The notes below the pieces were generated by a model, which worked only from the letters and a program-made list of their open reading frames with translations, was not told where the DNA came from and ran no database searches. The translations under genes and the position numbers were made by a program. Below are positions 41,372-50,520 of a stretch of 64,000 bases of DNA, in pieces. The first letter of the stretch is position 1, and every line of letters starts with the position of its first letter. Origin of the DNA: Streptomyces xinghaiensis S187 (lineage in GTDB: Bacteria; Actinomycetota; Actinomycetes; Streptomycetales; Streptomycetaceae); assembly GCF_000220705.2 (NCBI RefSeq), contig NZ_CP023202.1, forward strand, positions 1,178,001-1,242,000, read 5' to 3'.

Positions 41372-41459
41372 TGGTGTCCGAGGGGGGACTTGAACCCCCA
41401 CGCCCGATAAAGGGCACTAGCACCTCAAGCTAGCGCGTCTGCCATTCCGCCACCCGGAC
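41372..41459 (-). tRNA. tRNA-Leu (anticodon GAG)
   Basis: The 5' end GTCCGGG (41459 downward) pairs with CTCGGAC at the 3' end (with one G-T pair), then discriminator A and an encoded CCA (41374-41372). The anticodon stem CTAGC/GCTAG encloses the loop TTGAGGT, giving anticodon GAG for CUC leucine codons. There is a long variable arm (class II), and the T-arm is GGGGGTTCAAGTCCCCC. Size is 88 nt with CCA. tRNA-Leu genes are common integration sites, but no integrase or att repeat is seen here. Confidence 0.96.
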
Positions 41460-41949
41460 AAGGTGAGCGCCTCGGTTTCCCGCGGCGACGACACCAACGA
41501 TACCAGGGGTTCCGGGTGTGTTTCACCTTCGTATGCCGAGCGGGCGAAGGGCCGTCGGAGGGCCCTCGCGCCTGTGGTGACCTGTCGCTATGACGGGGAG
41601 TGACCGGGCCCGGACCTGCGGTCGGGGCCACGGGGCCAGCCGGTCGCGGTGTGCCCCGTCCATCACTCTGTGCGATGAGCGGATGCTCCGAGGTACGGCC
41701 GCCCTGCGCCGTTCACGGGTACCGGGGCGGCCGGCGGGGGCGCTGCGCTCAGCCCGGCCCCCGGCCGGCCGGCGGCTCGCTGTCGTGCGGCTGCGGACCC
41801 AGCCCGGGCCCGGCCCGCCGCGGAGTTCCCCGAGGGGGGCCGACGGAGGCATCCCGGGGTGGATGTCCGGGGTGTCCCGGTGCCGGTGGGGCGGCGGTCC
41901 GCCGAGCATGAGGACCGGCCATCCAGCTCTCTTCCGAACGGAGACGCCC
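41460..41949. other. Intergenic between tRNA-Leu and esterase gene
   Basis: About 490 bp. The tRNA promoter lies near 41460-41520. The rest is GC-rich with an open frame continuous with the esterase, but its reading (Arg/Gly/Pro-rich) does not look coding. No RNA gene or repeat is seen. Confidence 0.4.
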
Positions 41950-43044
41950 GTGTCCTCGTCACCGCCCCGCCGCCGCATCCTCCGCACGGCCGCCGCGGCC
42001 GCCGTGTCCGGTCTGGCCGTGCCGCCGCTGCTCGGCGCCGCCGGGTCCGCACGGGCCGACGCCCGTCCGGCCGCCCGTCCGGATCTCGCTGCGGGCTCCG
42101 CCCCGGGATCCGCTTCCTCCGGCGGCGCGCGGGTCGTCCGGGAGCGGCGGGCCGGGCAGAGGATCGTCGATCTGACCGTCCGCTCTCCCGCCCTGGGCGG
42201 CACCGCCGAGGTGCGGCTGCTCGTCCCCGACGGGTGGGACGAGCGCCGCCCCCGGGACCGCTGGCCCGTGCTGTGGCTGCTGCCCGGCGGCAACGCGGAG
42301 CATCTGGCCTTCACCGACGACTACGGCCTCCAGCACGAGCCCTCCGTGCGGAAGGTGCTCGTCGTGATGCCGTCGATGCCCTTCTACGGCTTCTACACCG
42401 ACTGGTGGAACGGCGGCGCCGGCGGACCCCCGGCCGTGGAGTCCTTCCATCTGCGGGAGCTGCGGCCGCTGCTGGAGCGGGACTACGGGGCCGGCGGGCG
42501 GTGTGCCGTGGCCGGGGAGTCGCAGGGCGGGTACGGGGCCGTGAAGTACGCGGCGCGCCACCCGGGGATGTTCCGCGCCACGGCGAGTTACAGCGGGTTC
42601 CTGCATCCGCCGATGTATCCGGCGGCGGTCGTGTGCGGGGCGGAGTACCTGGGTATCGAGTGGCGGCGGATCTGGGGCGACCCGGTGCGGCAGCGGCACA
42701 TCTGGGAGGCCAACGACCCGTACCACCTGGCCCGGCGGCTCAGGGGCGTCCGGGTCCACATCGCCGCCGGTGACGGGACTCCGGGCCGTCTCGACCCGCC
42801 GGACGTCGAACCGGACGAGGAGATCCCCGGATTCGAGGAGCTGGCCCGGCTCTTTCCCCGGGAGGTGATCTCCCTGACCGAGTCGATCATGGGCGACGAG
42901 TCCCGGGCGGTGGCGTACCGGCTCCAGCAGGAGGGGATGCGGGTCAGCACGCACTTCTTCCGCGGTACGCACGCCCCGGCCTACTGGGAACGGGAGTTGT
43001 ACGCCACGCTGCCGATGCTGCTCGGAGCACTGCGCGGCCGGTGA
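41950..43044 (+). CDS. Tat-exported esterase of the Ag85/D (PF00756) family
   Basis: 364 aa from GTG 41950, with GGAGA six nt upstream. The Tat signal is PPRRRILRTAAAAAVSGLAV and a cut near SARADA is likely. The alpha/beta-hydrolase core has WPVLWLLPGGNAEHLAF, DWWNGG, nucleophile Ser in VAGESQGGYGAVKYAARHPG, and the late His in TRFFRGTHAP-like HFFRGTHAPAYW. The family includes mycobacterial mycolyltransferases and feruloyl/S-formylglutathione esterases. In Streptomyces these are exported esterases of unknown substrate. ATG 41908 in the same frame is less likely. It is monocistronic. Confidence 0.88.
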   Translation: MSSSPPRRRILRTAAAAAVSGLAVPPLLGAAGSARADARPAARPDLAAGSAPGSASSGGARVVRERRAGQRIVDLTVRSPALGGTAEVRLLVPDGWDERRPRDRWPVLWLLPGGNAEHLAFTDDYGLQHEPSVRKVLVVMPSMPFYGFYTDWWNGGAGGPPAVESFHLRELRPLLERDYGAGGRCAVAGESQGGYGAVKYAARHPGMFRATASYSGFLHPPMYPAAVVCGAEYLGIEWRRIWGDPVRQRHIWEANDPYHLARRLRGVRVHIAAGDGTPGRLDPPDVEPDEEIPGFEELARLFPREVISLTESIMGDESRAVAYRLQQEGMRVSTHFFRGTHAPAYWERELYATLPMLLGALRGR

Positions 43045-43155
43045 CCACGGGGTGCCCGCCGCCGCCCCGCCCGGCGGACCGTCCGGACCGGTGGGCGGGG
43101 CAGCTACGACAAGCGGGGCGGCGGGCCGGGCGGCGGCGGGCGGGGGCGGCCGGCC

Positions 43156-44199
43156 TCAGCACTCCCGTTTCGCGCGCAGCGAGCGCAGGTGCTCCGCCGA
43201 GCGGCGGGCGAAGGAGAGGGAGTCGGCCGGGTTGTCGTGTTCGGCGATCCAGTGGTGCGAGCGGTGGCGCGAGAGGCGTTCGACGCCGCCGATGAAGCGC
43301 TGGTAGTCGATGTCGCCGTCGCCGACGTCCGTCATGCGGTAGCCGTCGCGGGTGGACGGGTCGTGTTCGCCGTCCTTGACGTGGAAGAGCGGATAGCGGT
43401 GCGGCTGCTTCAGGACGTAGTCGATCGGGTCGAACGGCGCGGGGGTGCCGTCGGGGCGGACGCTGAAGCGGAACTGGGCGCAGTAGGCCCAGTAGATGTC
43501 CATCTCGAGGGAGACCAGGTGGGGGTCGGTCTCGGCGAGCAGCACGTCGTAGAGGCGGACGTCGGGGCGGTCGCTCGCGAAGGAGAACTCCTCGGCGTGG
43601 TTGTGCTGGTAGAAGGTGATGCCGCGCTCCCTGGCCGCGGCGCCGTAGGTGTTGAAGTCCTCGGCGGCGCGCTTCCAGGCGTCGACCGTGTCGCCGTAGC
43701 GGAAGGGCCCGCTGGCCGTGCCGATGTGCTTCAGACCCAGCTCGGCGGCGTCGTCCAGGACCCGGTCGAGGCTGGTGGCGAAGGTGTACGCGGCGGGGTC
43801 GTCGGAGTAGTAGCCGACGTGGCTGCCGACGGCCCGGAGGCCGCTGTCGCGGACGAGGCGGCGGAGTTCGGGGAGGGTGATGGGGCCCGCCGTGCCCTGG
43901 GTGTAGCCGGCGAACTCGATCTCGTCGTAGCCGTACTCCTTCAGTTCCGCGAAGACGCGGGCGAAGCCGGCGGTGGAGACCTGGTCGCGGAGGCTGTAGA
44001 GCTGCACACCGAGCCGGCCGGGCGGCAGCAGCGGCCTGCCGCGGCCGCCGCGGGCGGAGGCTCCGGCGGGGGTGCCGGTCTCCGCGGCGCGGGCTGTTCC
44101 GGCGCCCGCCGTGCCGAGCAGGGCGGCGGTGGTGCCGGCGGCGACGCCGAGGAATCCGCGGCGGCGGAGGCGCTGGGCGAGTTCGGAGTCGTTCTTCAC
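43156..44199 (-). CDS. Tat-exported sugar phosphate isomerase/epimerase-like TIM barrel
   Basis: 347 aa, GTG start, Tat signal RLRRRGFLGVAAGTTAALLG. It has a xylose-isomerase-like TIM barrel (AP_endonuc_2): GVQLYSLRDQV, YDEIEFAGYTQG, GSHVGYYSDDP, FYQHNHAEEF, LEMDIYWAYCA, FHVKDGEH and WIAEHDNPADS. The Glu/Asp/His residues for a divalent metal are in place. Secreted members act on 3-keto sugars or polyols, but the substrate is unknown. It lies 76 bp after the end of the ebo-type operon on the same strand, with no obvious terminator between, so it may be co-transcribed. Confidence 0.88.
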   Translation of the reverse strand: MKNDSELAQRLRRRGFLGVAAGTTAALLGTAGAGTARAAETGTPAGASARGGRGRPLLPPGRLGVQLYSLRDQVSTAGFARVFAELKEYGYDEIEFAGYTQGTAGPITLPELRRLVRDSGLRAVGSHVGYYSDDPAAYTFATSLDRVLDDAAELGLKHIGTASGPFRYGDTVDAWKRAAEDFNTYGAAARERGITFYQHNHAEEFSFASDRPDVRLYDVLLAETDPHLVSLEMDIYWAYCAQFRFSVRPDGTPAPFDPIDYVLKQPHRYPLFHVKDGEHDPSTRDGYRMTDVGDGDIDYQRFIGGVERLSRHRSHHWIAEHDNPADSLSFARRSAEHLRSLRAKREC

Positions 44200-44275
44200 G
44201 GTGACGCTCCTGTCGGGATGAGGGTGGGGCGAGGGGCGCGGTGCCGGGTCGGGGCGCCGTCGCGGGGCGGTCCGG

Positions 44276-45727
44276 TCAGGTCAGGCCGGCCAGGCGGAGG
44301 AGGAGGGGTTTGACGGCGGTGGCCTCGACGGGACCGCCGTTGGCGCGGAGGGCGCCCGGGCGGGAGCAGATCAGCACCGGGCCGTCCTCCTCCCGGTCCG
44401 GCAGGCGGCCGTGGCTGCCGCGCACCGGTGACGGATCGAGGGGGACGACGGCCATCCGGTAGCGCATCCCCAGCTTCTTGCGGGCCAGCGCGGCCCCGGC
44501 GCGCAGCCGCACGTAGGGGTCCTCCGGGTCCATGAACAGCTCGGCCGGGTCGTAGCCGGGTTTGCGGTGGATCTCCACGAGGCGGGCGAAGTCGGGGGCG
44601 CGGGCGTCGTCCAGCCAGTAGTAGTAGGTGAACCAGGCGTCGGGTTCGGCGACGGCGACCAGTTCGCCGGAGCGCGGGTGGTCCAGGCCGTGGGCCTTCT
44701 TGCCCTCGTCGTCCAGGAGTTCGGCGATGCCGGGGAGGCCGGTGAGGGCTTCGCGGACGGCGGCCGTCTCCCCCGGGTCCCCGGGGCGGCGGATGTAGAC
44801 GTGCGCGAGCTGGTGGTCGGCCACGGCGAAGGCGCGGGAGGTCCAGGGGTCGAGGTACTCCATGCCGTCCTGGGTGTGCACCTCCAGCAGGCCGGCGCGG
44901 CGCAGGGCGCGGTTGATGTCGACGGTGCGGCTGACGCGGGTGATGCCGTACTCGGACAGCGCGACGATCGTCGCCCCGGCGGCCCGGGCCTCGTCGAGGA
45001 GCGGGACGAGGGCGGTGTCGAGGGCGGTGGCGGCGGCGTGCGAGCGGGGGTCGTCGGGGCCGTACCGCTGGAGGTCGTAGTCGAGGTGCGGGAGGTAGCA
45101 GAGGGTGAGGTCGGTGGGGCGGGTGCGCATGAGATGGCGGGTGGCGTCGATGATCCACCGGCTGGAGGTGAGGTCGGCGCCGGGGCCCCAGAAGTGGAAG
45201 AGCGGGAACGTCCCGAATTTTTCGGTGAGTTCGTCGCGGAGACCGGTGGGGCGGGTGTAGCAGTCCGGTTCCTTGCGGCCGTCGGCGTAGTAGACGGGGC
45301 GCGGGGTGACGGTGATGTCGGTGTCGGCGCCCATCGCGTACCACCAGCAGACGTTGGTGACGGTGTAGCCGGGGTGCGCGCGGCGGGCCGCGTCCCAGAG
45401 CTTGTCGCCGCCGACGAGACCGTTGTGCTGCCGCCACAGCAGCACCTCGCCCTGTTCGCGGAAGTACCAGCCGTTGCCGACGATGCCGTGCTCGGCGGGC
45501 GGGGCACCGGTCAGGAACGTCGACTGCGCGGCGCAGGTGACCGCCGGGAGGACGGTCCTCAGGGGCGCGCGGTCGCCGGTCTCGGCCAGCTCGCGGAGGT
45601 TGGGCATATGGGCGAGCAGCCGGGGGGTGAGGCCGACGACGTCGAGGACGAGCAGGCGGCGGGGGGCGAGGCGGCCCGCGTCGTCGGGGGTGCTGCGGGC
45701 GGAGCCCGGGGTACCGGCGGGGGTCAC
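44276..45727 (-). CDS. eboF: EboF-like alkaline phosphatase-superfamily (nucleotide pyrophosphatase type) protein
   Basis: 483 aa, GTG start overlapping the EboE stop (GTGA). Type I phosphodiesterase/nucleotide pyrophosphatase fold. The metal-binding Asp is in LLVLDVVGLT, the nucleophilic Thr in LPAVTCAAQSTFLTG, the Asp/His pair in LPHLDYDLQRYG, and later metal ligands in LSEYGITRV and VADHQLAHVYI. No signal peptide. In the ebo operons of cyanobacteria, algae and Bacteroidetes, an alkaline phosphatase-like gene is present beside TIM-barrel and UbiA genes. The operon is tied to moving a metabolite precursor to the periplasm, and its chemistry is not settled. Last of the tightly overlapping genes. 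Confidence 0.88.
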   Translation of the reverse strand: MTPAGTPGSARSTPDDAGRLAPRRLLVLDVVGLTPRLLAHMPNLRELAETGDRAPLRTVLPAVTCAAQSTFLTGAPPAEHGIVGNGWYFREQGEVLLWRQHNGLVGGDKLWDAARRAHPGYTVTNVCWWYAMGADTDITVTPRPVYYADGRKEPDCYTRPTGLRDELTEKFGTFPLFHFWGPGADLTSSRWIIDATRHLMRTRPTDLTLCYLPHLDYDLQRYGPDDPRSHAAATALDTALVPLLDEARAAGATIVALSEYGITRVSRTVDINRALRRAGLLEVHTQDGMEYLDPWTSRAFAVADHQLAHVYIRRPGDPGETAAVREALTGLPGIAELLDDEGKKAHGLDHPRSGELVAVAEPDAWFTYYYWLDDARAPDFARLVEIHRKPGYDPAELFMDPEDPYVRLRAGAALARKKLGMRYRMAVVPLDPSPVRGSHGRLPDREEDGPVLICSRPGALRANGGPVEATAVKPLLLRLAGLT

Positions 45728-46980
45728 GGCAGCTCCTTGAGGCCGAGGTCGGTCAGCAGGTCGCGGACGAGGCAGAGTTCGGCGGCGATGCCCTCGGCGA
45801 GCCGGGCCCGGGAACGGGGGCGCAGCTCGGGCGGCAGGGCCTGCCAGCTGTAGGTCTCCACCTCCAGGTGGCGGGTGAGGGGCGCCGGGCCGCCGACGAG
45901 CCGGGTGAGGGTGTCGCGGAGGACGGGGAGGGTCGAGGTCAGCGGGGGCAGCGGTGCGGCGTGCAGGGGGACGTGGAGGTGAACCCGCCAGGGACCGGTG
46001 GTGGGGAGAGCGGGGGCGGGGAGAGCGGGGGCGGGGAGGGCCGGGGCTGTGCCGCCGGCTCCGCAGCTCCGGGCGGGCGGTTCGGCGGGCAGGCCCAGGG
46101 CCTCGTCCAGGTCGTCGGTGCCGGTGACCTCCCCCGCCCGGGTGCGAGTGCGGGTCTGGTGGAGGAAGCGCGGTTCGGCGAAGGCGGCGAGGGCCGCCCG
46201 TACGTCCTCCCGGCCGGGGTTCTCGGCGTGCAGCGCCGCCGACAGCTGGGCCTTGACGACGGGGATGCCGGCCCCGCTGAGCGCGTCCAGGGCCGGGCCC
46301 GGTTCCTCGAACTCGGTGGCGAGGTGGCAGGTGTCCACGCAGACGCCGATGCGGTGGGACGGCGGGCGCCCCCGGCCGCTGAGGGCGGCGACCGCGTCGG
46401 CGGTGGTGGCGACGGTGCAGCCGGGTTCCGGTTCGAGGCCGATGCGGATGGAGGTGCCGGTGAGGTCCTGGAGGGCGTCGAGCCGCTGGGCGAGCAGGGT
46501 GAGGGCCCGTCGGGCGGTGCGCTCCGAGGCGGCGTTGTAGGGGGTGCGCCAGGCGAGGGGCAGGGTGGAGATGGTGCCCTCGGGCTCGTCGTCGGGGAGC
46601 AGCCCGGCGAGGAGGCGGGCGAGGTCGGTGGTGTGGCCGAGGCGTTCCGGCTCCGTCCAGTCGGGGCGGTACACGCGGTACTTGACCCGCTCGGCGCCGA
46701 AGCCCGCGTACGGGAAACCGTTGAGGGTGACGACTTCCAGGCCGCGGCGGTCGAGCTCGGAGCGGAGGGTGCGCAGCGCGGCCGGGTCGGCGACGAGCGC
46801 GCGGGCGGCGTCGCGGGCCAGCCAGAGGCCGATCCCGAGCCGGTCCCGGCCGAGGCGGCGGCGTACGGGTTCGCAGTGCTCGCGGAGCTGGCGGAGCACG
46901 CCGTCGAGGGTTTCCGCCGGGTGGACGTTGGTGCAGTACGCGAGGTGGACGGTCGAGCCGTCGGGATGCCGGAAGCGCAC
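45724..46980 (-). CDS. eboE: EboE-like TIM-barrel protein
   Basis: 418 aa. Hallmarks of the family: HLAYCTNVHPAETLDGVL at the N-terminus, VVTLNGFPYAGFGAERVKY, VYRPDWTEPERLGHT, IGLEPEPGC, GVCVDTCHLATEFE and a C-terminal LEVETYSWQALP. These make a xylose-isomerase-like barrel with conserved Glu, Asp and His. A Pro/Ala repeat (ALPAPALPAPALP) at about 320 is an insertion. EboE is a core ebo gene. The start is GTG 46980, 3 bp before the TatD-like stop. Substrate unknown. Confidence 0.9.
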   Translation of the reverse strand: MRFRHPDGSTVHLAYCTNVHPAETLDGVLRQLREHCEPVRRRLGRDRLGIGLWLARDAARALVADPAALRTLRSELDRRGLEVVTLNGFPYAGFGAERVKYRVYRPDWTEPERLGHTTDLARLLAGLLPDDEPEGTISTLPLAWRTPYNAASERTARRALTLLAQRLDALQDLTGTSIRIGLEPEPGCTVATTADAVAALSGRGRPPSHRIGVCVDTCHLATEFEEPGPALDALSGAGIPVVKAQLSAALHAENPGREDVRAALAAFAEPRFLHQTRTRTRAGEVTGTDDLDEALGLPAEPPARSCGAGGTAPALPAPALPAPALPTTGPWRVHLHVPLHAAPLPPLTSTLPVLRDTLTRLVGGPAPLTRHLEVETYSWQALPPELRPRSRARLAEGIAAELCLVRDLLTDLGLKELP

Positions 46981-46983
46981 GGG

Positions 46984-47841
46984 TCAGGAGCCTCCCCGGA
47001 GTATGGAGTTGCCCTCGTGGGTGGCGGCGCCCGCGGCCGGGCCGGGGGCGGCCGTGTCGAGCCGGCCGCTCTGTCCGTAGAAGGCCACGGGGTTGCGCCA
47101 CAGGACCTGGTCGACCTCGTCCTCGGTGAATCCGGCGGCGAGCATCGCGTCGCCGGCCTGCCGGGTCGTCAGCGGGTCGCTGCGGCCCCAGTCGGCGGCG
47201 GAGTTGACGAGCATGCGTTCGGTGCCGTGGGAGCGGAGGATCCGGACCATGCGGGCGGGGTCCATCTTGGTGTCGGGGTAGAGGGAGAAGCCGAGCCAGC
47301 AGCCGCTGTCGCGGGCCTCGTCGACGGTCGTCTCGTTGAGGTGGTCGAGCAGGACGAGTCCGGGGTCCAGGTCCGAGCGGCGGACGGCGTCGAGGGTGCG
47401 GCGCAGGCCGGCGGCCTTGTCGCGGTGCGGGGTGTGGACCAGGGCGGGCAGTTCGTGGTCGGCGGCCAGCTGGAGCTGCGCCTCCAGGGCGGCGTCCTCC
47501 GCGGGCGTCATCGAGTCGTAGCCGATCTCCCCGACGGCGACGACCGAGTCCTTGACGAGATAGCGCGGCAGCTCGTCCAGGACGGGGGCGCAGCGCGGGT
47601 CGTTCGCCTCCTTCGGGTTGAGGGCGATCGTGCAGTGGTGCGCGATGCCGTACTGGGCGGCGCGGAACGGCTCCCAGCCGAGGAGCGCGTCGAAATAGTC
47701 GAAGAAGCTGGCGGGTGCGGTGCGGGGCTGGCCGAGCCAGAACGACGGCTCGACGACGGCGCGGACGCCCGCCGCGTACATGGCCTCGTAGTCGGCGGTG
47801 GTGCGCGAGGTCATATGGATGTGCGGGTCGAAGATACGCAT
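46984..47841 (-). CDS. eboB: EboB-like TatD-family metal-dependent hydrolase
   Basis: 285 aa. TIM-barrel metallohydrolase with FDPHIHMTSRT (H-x-H) at the start, VVAVGEIGYDSM with the bridging Glu, LPALVHTPHRDK with His, and LVNSAADWGRSDP with the late Asp. The family members are called TatD-like or EboB and occur with EboA, EboC and EboE. The C-terminal 30 residues are Ala/Gly-rich. It is placed after EboA (7-bp gap) and before EboE. Metal hydrolase activity is very likely, but the substrate is unknown. Confidence 0.9.
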   Translation of the reverse strand: MRIFDPHIHMTSRTTADYEAMYAAGVRAVVEPSFWLGQPRTAPASFFDYFDALLGWEPFRAAQYGIAHHCTIALNPKEANDPRCAPVLDELPRYLVKDSVVAVGEIGYDSMTPAEDAALEAQLQLAADHELPALVHTPHRDKAAGLRRTLDAVRRSDLDPGLVLLDHLNETTVDEARDSGCWLGFSLYPDTKMDPARMVRILRSHGTERMLVNSAADWGRSDPLTTRQAGDAMLAAGFTEDEVDQVLWRNPVAFYGQSGRLDTAAPGPAAGAATHEGNSILRGGS

Positions 47842-47848
47842 CGCTGGG

Positions 47849-49171
47849 TCAGGGCTCCTCTGTCGCGGCGGGCTCCGTGCGGGACGGCTCGGTCGCGGCC
47901 GGCTCCGTGGCGGGAGGGCCGGTGACGGGCGGTTCGGCCGCGGCCTGCTCTGGCTCCGTCCCCGGCTCCGGCTCCGTCCCCGTCTCCTCTGCCGTCAGGG
48001 CCAGGACGTGGTGCAGGTCCGGAGGGACGGGGCGGCCGGCCGCGGTGCGCTCGCGGGCGTAGTCGGTGAGCATCCGGGCCAGCTCGGCATCGCCGCGGGC
48101 CCGGTCCGCGAGACCGGCGACGGCGGCGACCGGCACCTCGGTGAACAGGCACTTCAGTACGGCGTGCCGCCAGGCGTGCGAGGCGAGGTGCCGCACCGCG
48201 TAGGGGCCGACGGCGGCGGCGACCAGCCGGGTGTCGTTCGCCCGGAGCGCGTCCTCGATCAGGGGGACGGCCTCGGGCCCGATGCCCGGGAGGTACGGCA
48301 GAGCCAGCAGGACGGCACGGCGCTCGGCGGCGGTGCCCTGGTGGTAGAGGCGGTCGAGCGTGCCGGGGGTGGCGCGGGCGGCGCGGAGGAGGAGGACACG
48401 GGCGGTGTCGGTGGGGTCGGTGAGGCCGGCAAGGCCGGCTGCTCCGGACGGGCCGGTGAGGCCGGCGGGGCCGGTGGGGCCGGCGGGGGCGGCGGGGGCG
48501 GCGGCCGGACCGGGCCGGGTATCGGAGTCGGGGCGGCCGGCGGAGTCGGTGCGTGCGCCCGGGCCGGAGGCCGGGGCCGGTCCGGGACGCGCGCGGGCGC
48601 CGGGATCGCGGCCGATGTGGCGTCCGGCGGCGGCGAACCGGAGTTCCCAGGCCGGGAGCCGGGTCTTCCGGGCCGGTGGCGGCTGGGCCTCTCCGGCCGC
48701 GGAACCCGGCGCCGGCTGCGCGGGGGCACGTCCGGCGACGGCGGCTTCCGCCGCCGCCTCCGCCACCGCGAGAGCCGCGTCCAGCCATTCCCGTGCCGGG
48801 GCGGACAGGCGGGTGCGGAGACGCTCGCGCAGCTCGGCAAGGTCAGGGGAGGCGGATTCGGCGTCGGCCGACCCGGGGTTGGCGGGTGCGGGGTCGGCTG
48901 ATCCGGGGTCGGCGGATCCGTCCGCTGATCCGTGGTTCGCGGGCCCTGGGGCACCGGAAGCGGCGTGGGCGTCACCGGGGTCGGCGGCGCCTGGGCCGAC
49001 GGAACCGGGTGCGCCGTCACCGGAGTTGGTGACGGGCGAGTCGGTGGCGCCGGAGTGGCTGGTCCCGGTCGCCGCTGCTGCGCCGGTTTCCGTTCCGGCG
49101 CCGGTTTCGGGTGCGGCTTCGGTTGCCGTCTCGGCCGCGGTGGGACGGCCCGGGGTGGAGCCGGATGGCAT
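47849..49171 (-). CDS. eboA: EboA-domain protein with long disordered N-terminus
   Basis: 440 aa. The recognisable EboA part is in the second half: LLRAARATPGTLDRLYHQG, AAERRAVLLALPYLP, IEDALRANDTRLVAAAVGPY, HAWRHAVLKCLFTEVPV and LARMLTDYARERTAAGR. Residues 1-110 are Ala/Gly/Pro/Ser/Thr/Asp repeats (PGSADPAPANPGSAD), another linker occupies about 165-235, and a Glu/Pro/Thr tail (TEPATEP-type) ends it. Usual EboA proteins are about 220-290 aa, so this version is strongly extended. ATG 49171 overlaps the upstream stop (TGATG). Role unknown. Confidence 0.85.
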   Translation of the reverse strand: MPSGSTPGRPTAAETATEAAPETGAGTETGAAAATGTSHSGATDSPVTNSGDGAPGSVGPGAADPGDAHAASGAPGPANHGSADGSADPGSADPAPANPGSADAESASPDLAELRERLRTRLSAPAREWLDAALAVAEAAAEAAVAGRAPAQPAPGSAAGEAQPPPARKTRLPAWELRFAAAGRHIGRDPGARARPGPAPASGPGARTDSAGRPDSDTRPGPAAAPAAPAGPTGPAGLTGPSGAAGLAGLTDPTDTARVLLLRAARATPGTLDRLYHQGTAAERRAVLLALPYLPGIGPEAVPLIEDALRANDTRLVAAAVGPYAVRHLASHAWRHAVLKCLFTEVPVAAVAGLADRARGDAELARMLTDYARERTAAGRPVPPDLHHVLALTAEETGTEPEPGTEPEQAAAEPPVTGPPATEPAATEPSRTEPAATEEP

Positions 49172-50520
49172 CAGCGTCCTCCTCCTGTCGCGGAGCCGGA
49201 GAGCCGGGAGGGGCGGCCGGGGAACGACCGCGGTCCCGCGTTCCGCCCGGGGATGCGGCCGGCCGGGTGCGGGGCGCGGCGGGCGGGCCCGGCGGCCCGG
49301 TCCGCAGGGGTGGCGGGGGCGGTGTCCGCCGGGACGGCGTAGCGTGCCCGGGCCTCGGCGTCCGCCCGTACGAGGAAGTCGTAGGAGGCTCGGGCGAGTT
49401 CGGGGCCCCGGTGGGAGTCGCGGGGCAGTTCCACGCCGACCAGCCCTCCGTACCCCACCGCGCGCAGCGCCGCGAGCACCGGCGGGAAGTCGATCTCGCC
49501 CTCCCCGAAGGGGAGATGCTCGTGGACCCCGCGCCGCATGTCCTCGATCTGGACGTGCCGCAGCCAGGGCGCGACCGCCCGTACGCAGGCGGCGGGCGGC
49601 TCCGGTTCGAGGCACTGGCAGTGGCCGAGGTCGAGGGTGATGCCGAGCGCGTCCGGGGCGCCGAGTGCCGTGCGCAGCCGGTGGAAGCCGGCGATGTCGC
49701 GGAGGAGATGGCCGGGTTCGGGCTCGACGGCGAGCGGGGTTCCGGCGGCCGCGGCGGCGTCCACGACCGGGGCCATCGACTCGGCGAGGCGCTGCCAGGC
49801 AGTGTCCTCGGACACCCCCGGCGGCACGACGCCGCTGAAGCAGTGCACGGCGTGTGCGCCGAGGTCCGCCCCGGCCCGGACCGCCTTGAGCAACAGGGCG
49901 ATACGGGCGCCCCGCGCCTCGGGGTCCGGGTCCAGCAGGGTGGGGTGGTGCTTGCGGCGCGGGTCGAGGACGTACCGGGCACCGGTCTCGACGGTGACGG
50001 ACAGGCCCAGGCGGTCGAGTCGGTGTGCCACCCGGCGGGTGCGGGCGGCCAGATCGGGCGCGAGCGGGTCGAGGTGCATGTGGTCGAGCGTCAGCCCGAC
50101 GCCCTGGTAGCCGAGGTCGGCGAGGAGCCCGAGGGCGTCGTCGAGACGGAGGTCGGTGAGGCCGTTGGTGCCGTAGGCGAAGCGCGGTGCCGATTCGTCC
50201 GCGGCGGCCGGGTTCCGCGCCCCCGCGGCCCTGGTGACTCCGGGGTCTCGGGGGTCTCGGGGGTCACGGGGGTCACGGGGGTCTCCGGAGGATCCGGTGG
50301 ACCGGCGGGGAACGGGGGCTCCACCGGCCGCACCGGCTCGGTCGGTTCGGTCGGCCCCGGCGTTCCCGGCAGCTCGGCCGGTCGCGGCAGCTTGTCCCGC
50401 CCTGCCGGCCCCGGCGGCCTCCGCATCCCCACCGGCCCGGCCGGCCCCGGAGGCCCCCGGACTCCCGTCGGTTCGGCCGGTCCCGGGGTGGTGTGCGGGC
50501 GGGGCGGGCGTGGGGGTCAC
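49171..50520 (-). CDS. Sugar phosphate isomerase/epimerase-like TIM barrel with disordered N-terminus
   Basis: 449 aa, GTG start overlapping the EboC stop (GTGA). The first 110 residues are Gly/Ala/Arg low-complexity including a repeated D-P-R-(D-P-R) run (four units). The barrel starts at APRFAYGTNGLTDLRLDD. Then come GVGLTLDHMHLDP, VTVETGARYVLDP, LAVEPEPGHLLRD, LGITLDLGHCQC, HVQIEDMRRGVHEHLPFG and GLVGVELPRDSHRGP. Glu, Asp and His of the metal site are kept. The extra C-terminal 50 residues are basic and Pro/Gly-rich. It is a second TIM-barrel member of the operon beside EboE, and its function is unknown. Confidence 0.85.
   Translation of the reverse strand: MTPTPAPPAHHPGTGRTDGSPGASGAGRAGGDAEAAGAGRAGQAAATGRAAGNAGADRTDRAGAAGGAPVPRRSTGSSGDPRDPRDPRDPRDPGVTRAAGARNPAAADESAPRFAYGTNGLTDLRLDDALGLLADLGYQGVGLTLDHMHLDPLAPDLAARTRRVAHRLDRLGLSVTVETGARYVLDPRRKHHPTLLDPDPEARGARIALLLKAVRAGADLGAHAVHCFSGVVPPGVSEDTAWQRLAESMAPVVDAAAAAGTPLAVEPEPGHLLRDIAGFHRLRTALGAPDALGITLDLGHCQCLEPEPPAACVRAVAPWLRHVQIEDMRRGVHEHLPFGEGEIDFPPVLAALRAVGYGGLVGVELPRDSHRGPELARASYDFLVRADAEARARYAVPADTAPATPADRAAGPARRAPHPAGRIPGRNAGPRSFPGRPSRLSGSATGGGR

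Noticed and set aside
41372..44199. tRNA-Leu considered as the attachment site of an integrated element
   Set aside because: No integrase, excisionase or repeated 3' end of the tRNA is seen in the flanking sequence.
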